A stretch of DNA of 64,000 nt. Source: an uncultured Alphaproteobacteria bacterium (GTDB lineage Bacteria > Pseudomonadota > Alphaproteobacteria > HIMB59). The translations under genes and the position numbers were made by a program. Of this stretch, positions 9,099 through 17,898 are shown piece after piece. The first letter of the stretch is position 1, and every line of letters begins with the position of its first letter. The DNA lies in contig CABYRL010000001.1 of NCBI GenBank assembly GCA_902521465.1, forward strand, positions 310,001 through 374,000. The letters are read 5' to 3'. Under the pieces are notes generated by a model, which saw only the letters and a list, made by a program, of their open reading frames with translations, was not told the DNA's origin and ran no database searches.

Positions 9099-10364
9099 AT
9101 GTTATTTGTATTTTCTATTGCTGTTCTCTCATTAAACTTATTTTTGTTTTTTAGTACTTCAATTAATATTTTTTTAATATCAATTATTTCTCAGAGTTTA
9201 GTTTATTTCATTTCTTATTATTTCTTTGAGAGCTATCTTGAAAAAAAAACTTTTGACCTAAGAAAATCTGACAATATGTTATTTACAAAAGTCCGAAATA
9301 TTTTAGAAGAGGCTCTTTTAGACAAAGAAAGACGCATCGAAGTTGGTGACAAACAAAGTTTGGAGTATCAAGACATTCTTAACTCCTTAGACCTCTCAAT
9401 AGTTATTATAGATTACGATTATAATATCATATTCGTTAATAATATTTTCAAAGAGACATTTAATTTAGAAAATGCAGATAACCTTAAAATAGGTTTAAGA
9501 GACTTATCTTTGTCTGAAAATCTAAGTAACGCACTTAAAACTAAATCAAAAAAAAATTTTGAGTGGAACAGATTAATACCAAATGACCGATATTACGACG
9601 TTACAGGATTTCCAATTAACGATTTTTTTTGCGTTGCTTTTAAAGACATTACTGCAATTAAAAATCTTGAGATGGTAAGAACTGACTTCGTAGCTAATGT
9701 AAGTCACGAATTAAAAACTCCACTCTCTTCAATAATAGGATATTTAGAAACACTTTTAACTGTTGACGATGAAAAAAATAAAAAAAAATTTATTTCAATT
9801 ATTCAAGATCAGTCAAATCGAATGAACTCTTTGATTGATGATCTATTAAGTTTAAGTTCCATCGAGAATAAAAAAACTAATGAGAATGACCAATTTTGTA
9901 ATTTATTAAATACCGTTAAAATTGGAATAAACTCATTGGAGTCAAAAATTTTAAAGAAAAAAATAAATGTTGATATTAATTTAGACCAATCTCTTTTAGT
10001 TGGATGTCCTCATGAAGAATTTATTCAAGTGGTTGTCAATATCGTTAACAACGCTGTTAAATATTCAAAAGATGGTGCTAAAATTTTAATTAAAGCTCGT
10101 GAAAAAATGAATACTAGCAATATGACTGAATATGTCGAAATTTCCTTCAAGGATAATGGCATAGGCATTGCAGAAGAGCACATCTCAAGGCTTACCGAGA
10201 GATTTTACAGAGTGGACAGTGCTCGATCCAAAGAGGTTGGTGGTACTGGATTAGGCCTTTCAATTGTGAAACATATTTTGAATAAAAACATGGGTTTTAT
10301 TGACATAAAAAGTGAAGTTGGAAAAGGCTCAGAGTTTTTAATCACAATTCCAAAGCATGCTTAA
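9099..10364 (+). CDS. phoR: Phosphate regulon sensor histidine kinase PhoR
   Basis: PhoR is the inner-membrane kinase that, with PstSCAB and PhoU, reports phosphate status to PhoB. The 421 residues hold two membrane segments in the first 45 residues, a PAS domain at about 85-190, a HisKA box NVSHELKTPLSS near 200-215, and an HATPase domain with VVNIVNNAVKY (N box), DNGIGI and GGTGLGLSIVKH. There is no large periplasmic domain, as usual for PhoR. The response regulator phoB lies six genes downstream rather than adjacent. The stop codon lies inside the putative Pho box that drives pstS. Confidence 0.93.
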   Translation: MLFVFSIAVLSLNLFLFFSTSINIFLISIISQSLVYFISYYFFESYLEKKTFDLRKSDNMLFTKVRNILEEALLDKERRIEVGDKQSLEYQDILNSLDLSIVIIDYDYNIIFVNNIFKETFNLENADNLKIGLRDLSLSENLSNALKTKSKKNFEWNRLIPNDRYYDVTGFPINDFFCVAFKDITAIKNLEMVRTDFVANVSHELKTPLSSIIGYLETLLTVDDEKNKKKFISIIQDQSNRMNSLIDDLLSLSSIENKKTNENDQFCNLLNTVKIGINSLESKILKKKINVDINLDQSLLVGCPHEEFIQVVVNIVNNAVKYSKDGAKILIKAREKMNTSNMTEYVEISFKDNGIGIAEEHISRLTERFYRVDSARSKEVGGTGLGLSIVKHILNKNMGFIDIKSEVGKGSEFLITIPKHA

Positions 10365-10391
10365 TAAAACTTTAACATATTTGTAACATAA
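10361..10391 (+). promoter_or_regulatory. Putative Pho box of the pst operon
   Basis: The shared 17-mer begins at 10361. From 10370, CTTTAACATAT is followed directly by TTGTAACATAA, two 11-bp units in direct repeat. This matches the architecture of a PhoB site (7-bp repeats with 4-bp spacers) and resembles the classical CTGTCAT half-site. It lies 58 bases before the pstS start. PhoB binding is inferred. Confidence 0.7.
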
Positions 10392-10448
10392 GATTTACTT
10401 CTAATGGATATTTTTAGCTCAATTTAAACAACATAAAGGAACTTAACT

Positions 10449-11525
10449 ATGAAAAAATCTATGTTAACTTTTCTTGCTCTAGCAGTAAGCGTACTTTTCT
10501 CTGCTGAAACTTTTGCAAGAGATCAAATTAATATTGTTGGCTCATCAACAGTATACCCATATGGAACAGTAAACGCACAAAGACTCGGCGAGTCAGGTTT
10601 TAAAACCCCCACTTACAATCCAATTGGAACTGGTGGTGGAATGAAAGCATTTTGTGCTGGTGTGGGAGTTGAATTTCCAGATATTACTGGAGCGTCACGA
10701 CCAATGAAAGCTAAAGAAGCTAAATTATGTCTTGAAGCCGGTGTAACAAACGTAATTGAAGTGATGTGGGCTAATGACGGTATTACTTTTTCTCACTCCA
10801 ACGAAGCAGAACCTTTTTCTCTAACAAGAGAAGAAATCTTTACAGCTATGGCTGCAAAAGTTGTTGTTGATGGTGAAGTGGTCGAAAATCCATATCAAAC
10901 TTGGAACGAAATTAACCCAAGCCTTCCTGCATATAAAATTGAAGTATTAGTAGCTCCTCCAACCTCAGGAACAAGAGATGCATTTGATGGTAAAGTAATG
11001 GAAGCTGGATGTACATTAGAAGCAGTAACTGGCAGTGACGATGGATGTACTGATTACAGAGAAGATGGAAAAATCATCGAGATGGGTGAGAATGACACTC
11101 TTATTGTTCAAAAACTAGTTGAGGATCCAGAACGTTTTGGTTACTTTGGTTATTCTTATCTAAAAGACAACGGAGATAAATTACAACCATCTACTGTTGA
11201 GGGAGTAGTACCATCTGCTGAATCCATTGCAACTTATGAGTATCCAATGGCAAGACCTCTTTTCATATACTTAAAAGCAGATCACATCGGGGTTGTACCT
11301 GGCATTCAGGAGTTTGCACAAATGATGGTAAGTGATGAAGCAATTGGTGATAACGGTTACCTAACAAAAATTGGTGCTGCACCTATGGTACCAGACCTTA
11401 TCAATAGAGTAAGAAACGTTACTGACAGCTTAGATGCAATGGGATTTGATATTGCAGCATGTGCTGAAAAAAAACATCCATTAAAAGATGCTGGTTACGC
11501 TTTTTCAAGCGGACTTTGTAAGTAA
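10449..11525 (+). CDS. pstS: Phosphate-binding periplasmic protein PstS
   Basis: PstS captures phosphate in the periplasm for the PstCAB transporter. The 358-residue product starts with a signal peptide (MKKSMLTFLALAVSVLFS to about residue 24). The phosphate-contact motifs are IVGSSTVYPY just after cleavage, TGGG near residue 57, and PTSGTRDAF near residue 175. It starts at ATG with AAAGGA upstream. It has its own putative Pho box and is separated from pstC by a strong stem-loop, consistent with the binding protein being made in excess. Its composition is more conserved and less AT-biased than its neighbours, as expected for an abundant protein. Confidence 0.97.
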   Translation: MKKSMLTFLALAVSVLFSAETFARDQINIVGSSTVYPYGTVNAQRLGESGFKTPTYNPIGTGGGMKAFCAGVGVEFPDITGASRPMKAKEAKLCLEAGVTNVIEVMWANDGITFSHSNEAEPFSLTREEIFTAMAAKVVVDGEVVENPYQTWNEINPSLPAYKIEVLVAPPTSGTRDAFDGKVMEAGCTLEAVTGSDDGCTDYREDGKIIEMGENDTLIVQKLVEDPERFGYFGYSYLKDNGDKLQPSTVEGVVPSAESIATYEYPMARPLFIYLKADHIGVVPGIQEFAQMMVSDEAIGDNGYLTKIGAAPMVPDLINRVRNVTDSLDAMGFDIAACAEKKHPLKDAGYAFSSGLCK

Positions 11526-11547
11526 GCATTAATTAATTATCTTATTT

Positions 11548-11573
11548 TTAGGGGCAAGATTTCTTGCCCCTAA
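11548..11573 (+). terminator. Intercistronic stem-loop after pstS
   Basis: TTAGGGGCAAG (11548-11558) pairs perfectly with CTTGCCCCTAA (11563-11573) around an ATTT loop. No T-tract follows. It is best read as an mRNA-stabilising or partial-termination hairpin that raises PstS relative to PstCAB. Confidence 0.65.
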
Positions 11574-11605
11574 GACAAAATCAGTTTATAGAGGAATAGG
11601 ACAGT

Positions 11606-13042
11606 ATGCTTTATTTATCACTTGTTTTTGTTTTTATACTTTCTTACTCTTTTTACTTCTATGGTAAAAAAAGAGCATTAAGCCTAAAATTTAAAAAAAA
11701 TGAAAATCTTTCCTCTCTTCCAGATTATTATGGATATTACGTTGTCCTTTTAGTTTTTTTTCCAGCAATAATTATTTGGTTCTTTTTACTTATTTTTAAA
11801 TCAAACTTTCAAGAGATGTTTGTAATGTCCCCTGTGTTATTTCCAGATGTCGCTACATGGAGCTCTGGAAAATTCGGTTTAATTATGAATAAGATTAGCA
11901 ACCTATCTATAATTGTTAATTTACCAGAAATTGATTTGACCGTAGGCGATAAATCAATTTTAAAAATGGCCAGTGAGAGTGAGATAATTGCAGCAAAAAA
12001 TTTAGCAAATTTTGACAAGATCTACGGATGGTCGAATTTAACTCTATTTATTATTCTACCTGTGCTTTTAGGATTTTTGGCTACGAAATCAATATCAGGA
12101 AAACTAAATGCACAGCCAATTGTTGAGAAAATAATTTCATATGTTATCAAGGGCAGTTCTTATATTGCAATATTCATTACTTTTGGAATCTTCTTTTCTC
12201 TTGTTTTCGAGGCCATTAATTTTTTTCGGTACGTAAATTTTATGGACTTTTTCTTTAATACGGCATGGAATCCCAATAGAGCTTTTGTTATCAATGCATC
12301 AGAAGGCTTCGATCAAGAGGCTTTAAAAGAGGCTTTTGGTTTTGTACCTTTGCTTACCGGAACGCTTTTAATTGCATCTGTTGCCATGTTAGTCGCTGTT
12401 CCTTTAGGACTGCTAACAGCAATTTATTTAGCAGAGTATGCGTCATCAAAAGTAAGAGATATAGCTAAACCAATAATTGAAATTCTTGCTGGCATACCCA
12501 CAGTTGTTTATGGATTTTTTGCTGCTTTATCACTGGCACCTTTCATAAAAGATGTCGGTGAAGGCGTTGGATTACCGGTGTCCGCTGAAAGTGCTCTAGC
12601 TGCAGGTTTAGCGATGGGTGTTATGATCATACCTTTTGTTTCCTCTCTTAGTGACGATGTCATAAAAGCAGTTCCTCAATCTTTAAGAGAGGGTTCTTAT
12701 GCAATTGGAGCAACTAAATCAGAAACTATTAAAAAAGTAATTTTACCAGCAGCTCTAGCTGGAATAATGGGCTCATTTTTATTAGCTATATCTAGGGCAA
12801 TAGGTGAGACAATGATTGTCGTTATGGCCGCCAGCCTAAGAGCAAATCTTACTTTTAATCCCTTGGAGCCAGCGACTACAATAACAACACAGATTGTTAC
12901 AAGTTTGATAGGAGATGTCGAGTTTGATAATCCAAAAACCTTAGTTGCTTTTGCTTTAGGCCTAACTTTATTTGTAATGACATTAATTCTTAATATTGCT
13001 GCTATAACAATAGTAAAAAAGTACAGAGAAAAATATGAGTAG
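11606..13042 (+). CDS. pstC: Phosphate ABC transporter permease PstC
   Basis: One of two inner-membrane subunits that form the phosphate channel. The 478 residues show the long N-terminal extension typical of alphaproteobacterial PstC (membrane segments near 1-15, 45-65 and 145-160). The permease core follows, with the coupling loop EGSYAIGATKSETIKKVILPAALAGI near 370-395, which contacts PstB. IPTVVYGFFAALSLAPF near 295 is a family signature. The gene starts at ATG after AGAGGAATAGG and overlaps pstA by 8 bases. Confidence 0.95.
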   Translation: MLYLSLVFVFILSYSFYFYGKKRALSLKFKKNENLSSLPDYYGYYVVLLVFFPAIIIWFFLLIFKSNFQEMFVMSPVLFPDVATWSSGKFGLIMNKISNLSIIVNLPEIDLTVGDKSILKMASESEIIAAKNLANFDKIYGWSNLTLFIILPVLLGFLATKSISGKLNAQPIVEKIISYVIKGSSYIAIFITFGIFFSLVFEAINFFRYVNFMDFFFNTAWNPNRAFVINASEGFDQEALKEAFGFVPLLTGTLLIASVAMLVAVPLGLLTAIYLAEYASSKVRDIAKPIIEILAGIPTVVYGFFAALSLAPFIKDVGEGVGLPVSAESALAAGLAMGVMIIPFVSSLSDDVIKAVPQSLREGSYAIGATKSETIKKVILPAALAGIMGSFLLAISRAIGETMIVVMAASLRANLTFNPLEPATTITTQIVTSLIGDVEFDNPKTLVAFALGLTLFVMTLILNIAAITIVKKYREKYE

Positions 13043-14285
13043 TTTAGAAAAGAGACTTGCAGCAGAGAAACGTTTCAAATTTTATGGAATGTTTGCGATG
13101 ACTCTCTCTTTGTTCTTCGTGCTTATTTTAATGTATAAAATTTTTTCTACCGGCAGTGGTGCTTTTGTTAGAACAACTATTAATGCTGATGTTTATTTTG
13201 ACCCAAATTTTATAGAGGTTTCTAGTAACTCCTCCAAAAAAGAAATAATGAAAGCATCTTATGTTGATCTTGCTGATCAAGTGATTAACCAAAACCATCC
13301 TGGATTAGATGAAGAAAATTTTATTAAAGTCAGAGAAATGTACACAAGAAAATTTGATTATCAGCTGAGAGATTATATTGCAAACAATCCAAATGTAATT
13401 GGAAAAACTGTCAATTTAGATATATCTGCCTCATCAGATCTTGACCAAATTGTCAAAGGAAACTATCCAAGAAATGTTCCCGAAGCACAACGAAAAATAA
13501 ATGATTATCAACTTTCTATCTTAGACTCTTTAGACTCCAAAGGTAAAATGTCTAAGACATTCAATTTTTGGTTTTTCACAAATGGAGACTCAAGAGATCC
13601 AGAAACAGCCGGAATACTTGGAGCACTTATGGGGTCTTTTTATGCTTTATTGATCTGTTTTAGTTTTGCTTTTCCAATCGGACTTTTGGCTTCTGTGTAC
13701 TTAGAGGAATTTGTTAAACCAGGAAAAATAACTGACATTATTGAAGTAAATATAAATAACCTTGCGGCGGTTCCCTCTATTGTTTACGGACTTTTAGGCT
13801 TAGGTATGCTAATTGGAGTTTTTGGGATGCCATATCAAGTCCCTTTAGTTGGAGGATTAGTTTTAGGTTTTATGACTTTACCAACAATTATTATAGCATC
13901 TAGGGCATCGCTCAGAGGCGTCCCCCCTTCAATTAGAGAGGGAGCACTTGCTGTGGGGGCTACTAAAATGCAAACTGTATTTCATCATGTAATCCCTTTA
14001 TCTTTGCCAGGTACTCTTACTGGAACAATTATTGGAATGGCACAAGCTTTGGGTGAGACAGCCCCTTTATTATTGGTAGGTATGGTTGCTTTTGTGATGG
14101 AAATACCGGGAGGGGCATTCGACCCTGCCACTGGTCTTCCTTCACAAATATATCTATGGTCTGAGAGCGCTGAAAGAGGTTTCCTCGAAAAAACATCTGC
14201 AGGAATAATGCTACTTTTATCTTTTTTGATTATAATGAATACTGTGGCAGTGTTGGTAAGAAGAAAATTGGAGGTGAAATGGTAG
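13035..14285 (+). CDS. pstA: Phosphate ABC transporter permease PstA
   Basis: This is the second channel subunit, 416 residues. After a first membrane segment (about 20-40) there is a soluble periplasmic stretch of about 130 residues, the N-terminal domain (DUF3333 type) characteristic of alphaproteobacterial PstA. The permease core begins near residue 190. [15 protein letters not shown] and the coupling loop [20 protein letters not shown] are conserved. It overlaps pstC and pstB by 8 and 7 bases, so the three membrane-complex genes are translationally coupled. Confidence 0.95.
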   Translation: MSSLEKRLAAEKRFKFYGMFAMTLSLFFVLILMYKIFSTGSGAFVRTTINADVYFDPNFIEVSSNSSKKEIMKASYVDLADQVINQNHPGLDEENFIKVREMYTRKFDYQLRDYIANNPNVIGKTVNLDISASSDLDQIVKGNYPRNVPEAQRKINDYQLSILDSLDSKGKMSKTFNFWFFTNGDSRDPETAGILGALMGSFYALLICFSFAFPIGLLASVYLEEFVKPGKITDIIEVNINNLAAVPSIVYGLLGLGMLIGVFGMPYQVPLVGGLVLGFMTLPTIIIASRASLRGVPPSIREGALAVGATKMQTVFHHVIPLSLPGTLTGTIIGMAQALGETAPLLLVGMVAFVMEIPGGAFDPATGLPSQIYLWSESAERGFLEKTSAGIMLLLSFLIIMNTVAVLVRRKLEVKW

Positions 14286-15055
14286 ATCAAAACAGCAATT
14301 ATGCTTTGCAAACAAGTGAGGTATATGTCCACTATGGAAAAAAAATGGCAATCAATAACGTTGCTCTTAATTTTCCAAAAAATGAAGTAACTTCTCTTAT
14401 AGGACCCTCAGGTTGTGGTAAGTCGACATTTTTGCGATGTTTAAACCGTATGAATGATGTAATAGATATTTGTAATGTTAAAGGTAAGTTTTTGTTGAAT
14501 GGCAATGTTGATATATATAGCCCTGATATACAGGTAGAAACTCTTCGCGAAAAAGTTGGAATGGTTTTTCAAAAACCCAATCCTTTTCCAAAAACTATTT
14601 ATGAAAATGTTGCCTACGGACCAAAAATTCATGGTATTGCTTCTTCTCAAAATGAATTAGATGAAATAGTAAAAGACTCACTTCACAGAGCGGGTCTTTA
14701 TGAAGAGGTAAAAGATAGAATGGATGATATTGCTACCGGTTTATCAGGAGGACAACAGCAAAGATTGTGCATTGCAAGAGCGATTGCTATAAGACCGGAA
14801 ATCATTTTGATGGACGAACCTTGTTCTGCATTAGATCCAATAGCAACCGCAAAAATAGAAGATTTAATTAACGAATTGAAAGAAAATTACACAATTATTA
14901 TAGTAACTCATTCTATGTCTCAAGCATCACGAGTATCATCTAAAACTGCGTTTTTTCATTTAGGTAACCTTGTCGAATATGGAGAAACTGGTAAGATATT
15001 TACAAAACCTGATAAAGAACAAACAAATGACTACATAACTGGAAGGTTTGGTTAA
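14279..15055 (+). CDS. pstB: Phosphate ABC transporter ATPase PstB
   Basis: PstB powers phosphate import. The 258 residues contain Walker [10 protein letters not shown] near 44, the Q-loop in VFQKPNPFP, signature [14 protein letters not shown] near 160, Walker [14 protein letters not shown] near 180 and the switch histidine in [14 protein letters not shown] and the CNRMND region after Walker A (CLNRMND) are PstB hallmarks. It overlaps pstA and ends one base before the phoU ATG. Confidence 0.97.
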   Translation: MVDQNSNYALQTSEVYVHYGKKMAINNVALNFPKNEVTSLIGPSGCGKSTFLRCLNRMNDVIDICNVKGKFLLNGNVDIYSPDIQVETLREKVGMVFQKPNPFPKTIYENVAYGPKIHGIASSQNELDEIVKDSLHRAGLYEEVKDRMDDIATGLSGGQQQRLCIARAIAIRPEIILMDEPCSALDPIATAKIEDLINELKENYTIIIVTHSMSQASRVSSKTAFFHLGNLVEYGETGKIFTKPDKEQTNDYITGRFG

Positions 15056-15056
15056 A

Positions 15057-15740
15057 ATGGAAACAGCACACACAGATAAAAACTTTGAACAAAAGTTAAA
15101 TCATCTTACAGATAATTTAATTAAAATGAGTAATATTGTTGAGAAACAAATTGAAATTGCAGTAAATGTTATTAAATCTAAAGACTCATCTGATGCACAG
15201 ACAACACAGAATCTTGATGAACAAGTTGATGAAGTGGAAAGAGATGTTAGGGATTTAAGTTTCGAAATTATGACTTTACATAGACCCGTTGCCAGTGATT
15301 TAAGACTAGTTTTCACTGCCCTCAAAGTTTCAAAAGAGCTTGAGAGAATGGGAGATCACTCTAGAAATTTAGCAAAAAGAGCTATTTCAATTTCTTCTTC
15401 ATTTGACGAGGATTTAACGGACCAAATGCATAATTTAGGTAAAGGTGTCCAAAAAATGGTTAATCAAACACTTGAGAGTTTTTTTAAAAAAGATGAGGTA
15501 CAGGCAAGGATCTCATGGAATCAAGATGCAGAAATTGACAGGCAGTACAAATCTTTATTATCTGATTTAATAGAAAGAATGCACAATAAAGAAACAAGTG
15601 TTGTTGATGAAGGCACTAAGCCAATTTTAATTGCAAAGTCCTTAGAAAGAATAGGTGATCATGCTACTAACATAGCTGAAGAGGTCATTTTTAACATTAC
15701 AGGTCATTATATTGATTTAAAAAAATCTGATTTTGAATGA
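15057..15740 (+). CDS. phoU: Phosphate signalling protein PhoU
   Basis: PhoU links the Pst transporter to PhoR and keeps the regulon off when phosphate is plentiful. The chosen start is the ATG at 15057, one base after the pstB stop; an in-frame TTG at 15048 would add three residues. The roughly 227-residue helical protein shows the two repeated metal-binding motifs, ELERMGDHSRNLAKRA near residues 95-110 and SLERIGDHATNIAEEV near 197-212. The gene overlaps phoB by 4 bases (ATGA). Confidence 0.96.
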   Translation: METAHTDKNFEQKLNHLTDNLIKMSNIVEKQIEIAVNVIKSKDSSDAQTTQNLDEQVDEVERDVRDLSFEIMTLHRPVASDLRLVFTALKVSKELERMGDHSRNLAKRAISISSSFDEDLTDQMHNLGKGVQKMVNQTLESFFKKDEVQARISWNQDAEIDRQYKSLLSDLIERMHNKETSVVDEGTKPILIAKSLERIGDHATNIAEEVIFNITGHYIDLKKSDFE

Positions 15741-16426
15741 CAGACAAGATTTTAGTTGTAGAGGATGAAAAACCAATCTCAGAATTAATTGGATTTCATT
15801 TAGAACAACAAAACTACCAAATAAAATTTTCATACGACGGAGAATCTGCAATCCAAGAGATCGAACATTGGCTGCCTGATTTAATTTTATTAGATTGGAT
15901 GCTACCAAATATATCGGGCATTGAAGTTTTAAAGAGAATTAAAAGAAAAGATAATCTAAAAAAAATTCCAATTATAATGTTAACAGCTAAAGGTCAAGAG
16001 GATGATAAAATTAGAGGTTTTGAATTAGGTGTGGAGGATTATGTAACCAAACCTTTTCTTCCAAGTGAGATCCTTGCTAGAATTAAATCATTACTTAAAA
16101 GAACAAAAGCAAGAGAAGAGAACGACTCACTCAAGTTTCATGATATTAACATTAATCTTACCAACAGAAGGGTATCAAGGGGTGAGAGAAAATTAAATTT
16201 AGGACCGACTGAATTTAATCTTTTAAAATTTTTTATTGAAAATAAAGGTAGAGTCTATTCTAGGCAGCAACTATTGGATAATGTTTGGTTAAATGACGCT
16301 TACGTTGAACCTAGAACAGTTGATGTTCACATAAGAAGACTCAGAAAAGAGCTGAATTTACCAGGAGAAAAAGATTTCATTCGAACAGTTAGATCCGCTG
16401 GCTACTCTATCGATTCAGAAAATTAA
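15737..16426 (+). CDS. phoB: Phosphate regulon response regulator PhoB
   Basis: PhoB, when phosphorylated by PhoR, activates phosphate-starvation genes. The receiver domain (1-120) has VVEDEKP, the phospho-acceptor in LLDWMLPNISG near residue 53 and the conserved lysine in YVTKPF near 104. The OmpR-type winged helix (130-229) ends with RTVDVHIRRLRKEL and IRTVRSAGYSI. It is the obvious candidate to bind the repeated element at 2460, 10361 and 17899. It is followed one base later by arsC. Confidence 0.96.
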   Translation: MTDKILVVEDEKPISELIGFHLEQQNYQIKFSYDGESAIQEIEHWLPDLILLDWMLPNISGIEVLKRIKRKDNLKKIPIIMLTAKGQEDDKIRGFELGVEDYVTKPFLPSEILARIKSLLKRTKAREENDSLKFHDININLTNRRVSRGERKLNLGPTEFNLLKFFIENKGRVYSRQQLLDNVWLNDAYVEPRTVDVHIRRLRKELNLPGEKDFIRTVRSAGYSIDSEN

Positions 16427-16427
16427 A

Positions 16428-16898
16428 ATGATTAAAATTCTTGTACTTTGTACAGGTAACTCTTGTCGATCAATTATAACAGAGGGGCTTTTAAACCATT
16501 ATGGTAAAGACTTTTTTAATGCTTATAGTGCAGGAAGCCACCCTGCAGGATATGTGCATCCATTAAGTATCAAAACATTAGAAAAAAATAAAATTTTCCT
16601 AGACAATTTTAAAAGTCAATCATGGAATGATTTTTCAGATATTAATTTTGATTTGGTTATTACTGTGTGTGATAATGCAGCTGGAGAAACTTGCCCCCTG
16701 TATCTCAAAAATACATTAAAGGCACATTGGGGTGTAGCTGATCCTGCAAAATTTAAAGGCACTGAAGAGGAAGCTGAGATAGAATTTTTAAAAGTATTCA
16801 ATGTTCTTAAAAAAAGATGTCTTGCACTAGTTCAAAATTATAAGCAAAACAACTTATTAAATATCGATCAAATAAAAGAAATTGGAAATTTAATCTAA
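16428..16898 (+). CDS. arsC: Arsenate reductase, low-molecular-weight phosphatase type (thioredoxin-coupled ArsC)
   Basis: ArsC reduces arsenate to arsenite, which is needed because Pst also imports arsenate. The 156 residues have the catalytic P-loop LCTGNSCRS at 7-15. A second cysteine lies in VCDNAAGETCP near 83-92, which fits the arsenate reductase redox relay rather than a plain tyrosine phosphatase. HWGVADPAKFKG is a further ArsC signature. It starts one base after phoB, as the last gene of the pst operon. Coupling arsenate defence to phosphate starvation is well known in marine bacteria. A protein-tyrosine phosphatase role is the alternative. Confidence 0.85.
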   Translation: MIKILVLCTGNSCRSIITEGLLNHYGKDFFNAYSAGSHPAGYVHPLSIKTLEKNKIFLDNFKSQSWNDFSDINFDLVITVCDNAAGETCPLYLKNTLKAHWGVADPAKFKGTEEEAEIEFLKVFNVLKKRCLALVQNYKQNNLLNIDQIKEIGNLI

Positions 16899-16938
16899 AT
16901 TTAACTTTAATTTAATATAAATGATTATTTTATTAGGT

Positions 16939-17010
16939 GGAAGATTGGCATTTCCCCTGTGACTGAAACATAGACCTCCTCTACTTGTAGAAAAATCATG
17001 TCAATCTTCC
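16939..17010. ncRNA. Candidate structured RNA (three-way junction) between arsC and dgkA
   Basis: A 72-base element fills most of the gap between two convergent genes. GGAAGATTGGCAT (16939-16951) pairs with ATGTCAATCTTCC (16998-17010) as 13 pairs with one G-U. Inside, CTGTG (16957-16961) pairs with CATAG (16969-16973) around ACTGAAA. TCTA (16980-16983) pairs with TAGA (16988-16991) around a CTTG tetraloop. The single-stranded ACCTCC on the plus strand (16974-16979) is complementary to Shine-Dalgarno sequences. The gene-encoding strand is not decided, no T-tract follows either end, and I know no family that fits. It could be a small RNA or a structured 3' end. Confidence 0.5.
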
Positions 17011-17014
17011 CAAA

Positions 17015-17362
17015 TTAATTAAATAAACCTAAGAATAAAACTATTCCATAGGCTGTTAGAGATAAAAAAATTGCAGCAGAGCCCAAATCTTTAGCTTTCT
17101 TTATTTTGTTTGACTTATCCATAGTAATTTTATCACAGGTATATTCTATTGCAGTGTTTAGAGCCTCAATACTAAGTATGAGCAAAGGTAAAATTATCAG
17201 CCAAAGTATGAACAAAAGAGCCGGTTGAAAAATTACGATGTATAGAGCAGACAAGGGAAGCAATAATAGCTCTCTTCTTGCTGCTTTTTCTTGAAGGAGA
17301 ATTTTTAGGCCTTCAATTGAACACCAAAAAGCATCTACTATATTTTTATTTTTAAAATCCAT
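17015..17362 (-). CDS. dgkA: Diacylglycerol kinase (prokaryotic DgkA family)
   Basis: DgkA phosphorylates membrane diacylglycerol to phosphatidic acid. The 115-residue protein has the three membrane helices and the conserved catalytic stretch EALNTAIEYTCDKI near residues 64-77, with the KKAKDLGSAA segment that follows. Length matches the family. It is downstream of the SET-domain gene on the minus strand (17-base gap). It lies across a divergent promoter from plcP-agt, which produce and consume diacylglycerol, so the neighbourhood points to lipid turnover under phosphate stress. Undecaprenol kinase activity is the alternative seen in Gram-positive relatives. Confidence 0.88.
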   Translation of the reverse strand: MDFKNKNIVDAFWCSIEGLKILLQEKAARRELLLLPLSALYIVIFQPALLFILWLIILPLLILSIEALNTAIEYTCDKITMDKSNKIKKAKDLGSAAIFLSLTAYGIVLFLGLFN

Positions 17363-17379
17363 ATCTGAAGTTTAACTAC

Positions 17380-17898
17380 TTATGTGAAGTTTTTGTTAAA
17401 TCTTGACTTTTTATTTTCAATTAACCTTTTTTTAACTCTCCATCTAAGATTGCTTCGAACAATATATCCAATACAGTTTTGAGACCCACATCGACACGGG
17501 TGATCCTCGAAACAAAACATGTCATATCCATAGTCGTAGGACAGCTCCTCGCCTTTCTTAATATCTTTAATTGCGCTAATCCATATTTTTCCTTTGATGA
17601 TATCAGTTTCACAATTAGGGTCGCAGGAATGATTAATATATTTTGCTAAATTCCATGTTACTTTTCCATTGATGTCGTATTTTTGATTCAGTGTAAAAAT
17701 GTAAACAGACCCGACTGTTTTAGCCCTTTTGTTTGCCTCTATGTGAACATCAGCAATCTTGTCGGATTGAGCTTTAGTTATCTTTAACCCGCGATATTCA
17801 ATGATTCTAGTGCCAGCACTGATATCAGCTTTTGCAAAAAGACCAGATGCATGAATTTTAGAATTTTTTCTAATATAAAGCTTTTGTGAAGAGCCCAT
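17380..17898 (-). CDS. SET-domain protein, putative protein-lysine methyltransferase
   Basis: This is a 172-residue SET-domain protein. Visible features are the substrate/cofactor core YINHSCDPNCET near 88-99, IKKGEELSYDYGYD near 115-128, and a post-SET zinc cluster CRCGSQNC near 136-143. SET enzymes transfer methyl groups from SAM to lysine side chains; bacterial targets are mostly unknown. It starts at ATG next to the putative Pho box, divergent from plcP and upstream of dgkA. Its place inside a phosphate-stress island is odd and suggests the modified protein may belong to lipid or phosphate metabolism, but this is inference. Confidence 0.85.
   Translation of the reverse strand: MGSSQKLYIRKNSKIHASGLFAKADISAGTRIIEYRGLKITKAQSDKIADVHIEANKRAKTVGSVYIFTLNQKYDINGKVTWNLAKYINHSCDPNCETDIIKGKIWISAIKDIKKGEELSYDYGYDMFCFEDHPCRCGSQNCIGYIVRSNLRWRVKKRLIENKKSRFNKNFT

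Noticed and set aside
16933-16971. Minus-strand 12-codon open frame with GGAGG three bases before its ATG, inside the candidate RNA
   Set aside because: The spacing to the ATG is too short for a good ribosome site, the peptide has no recognisable features, and no gene follows it that a leader peptide could control. The GGAGG is explained by the complementary plus-strand ACCTCC segment. Kept only as a caution on strand.
16939-17010. Hammerhead ribozyme, tRNA or SRP RNA
   Set aside because: There is no CTGATGA core, no GTTC T-loop or anticodon arm, and no conserved SRP GGAAGG helix, so none of these families fits.
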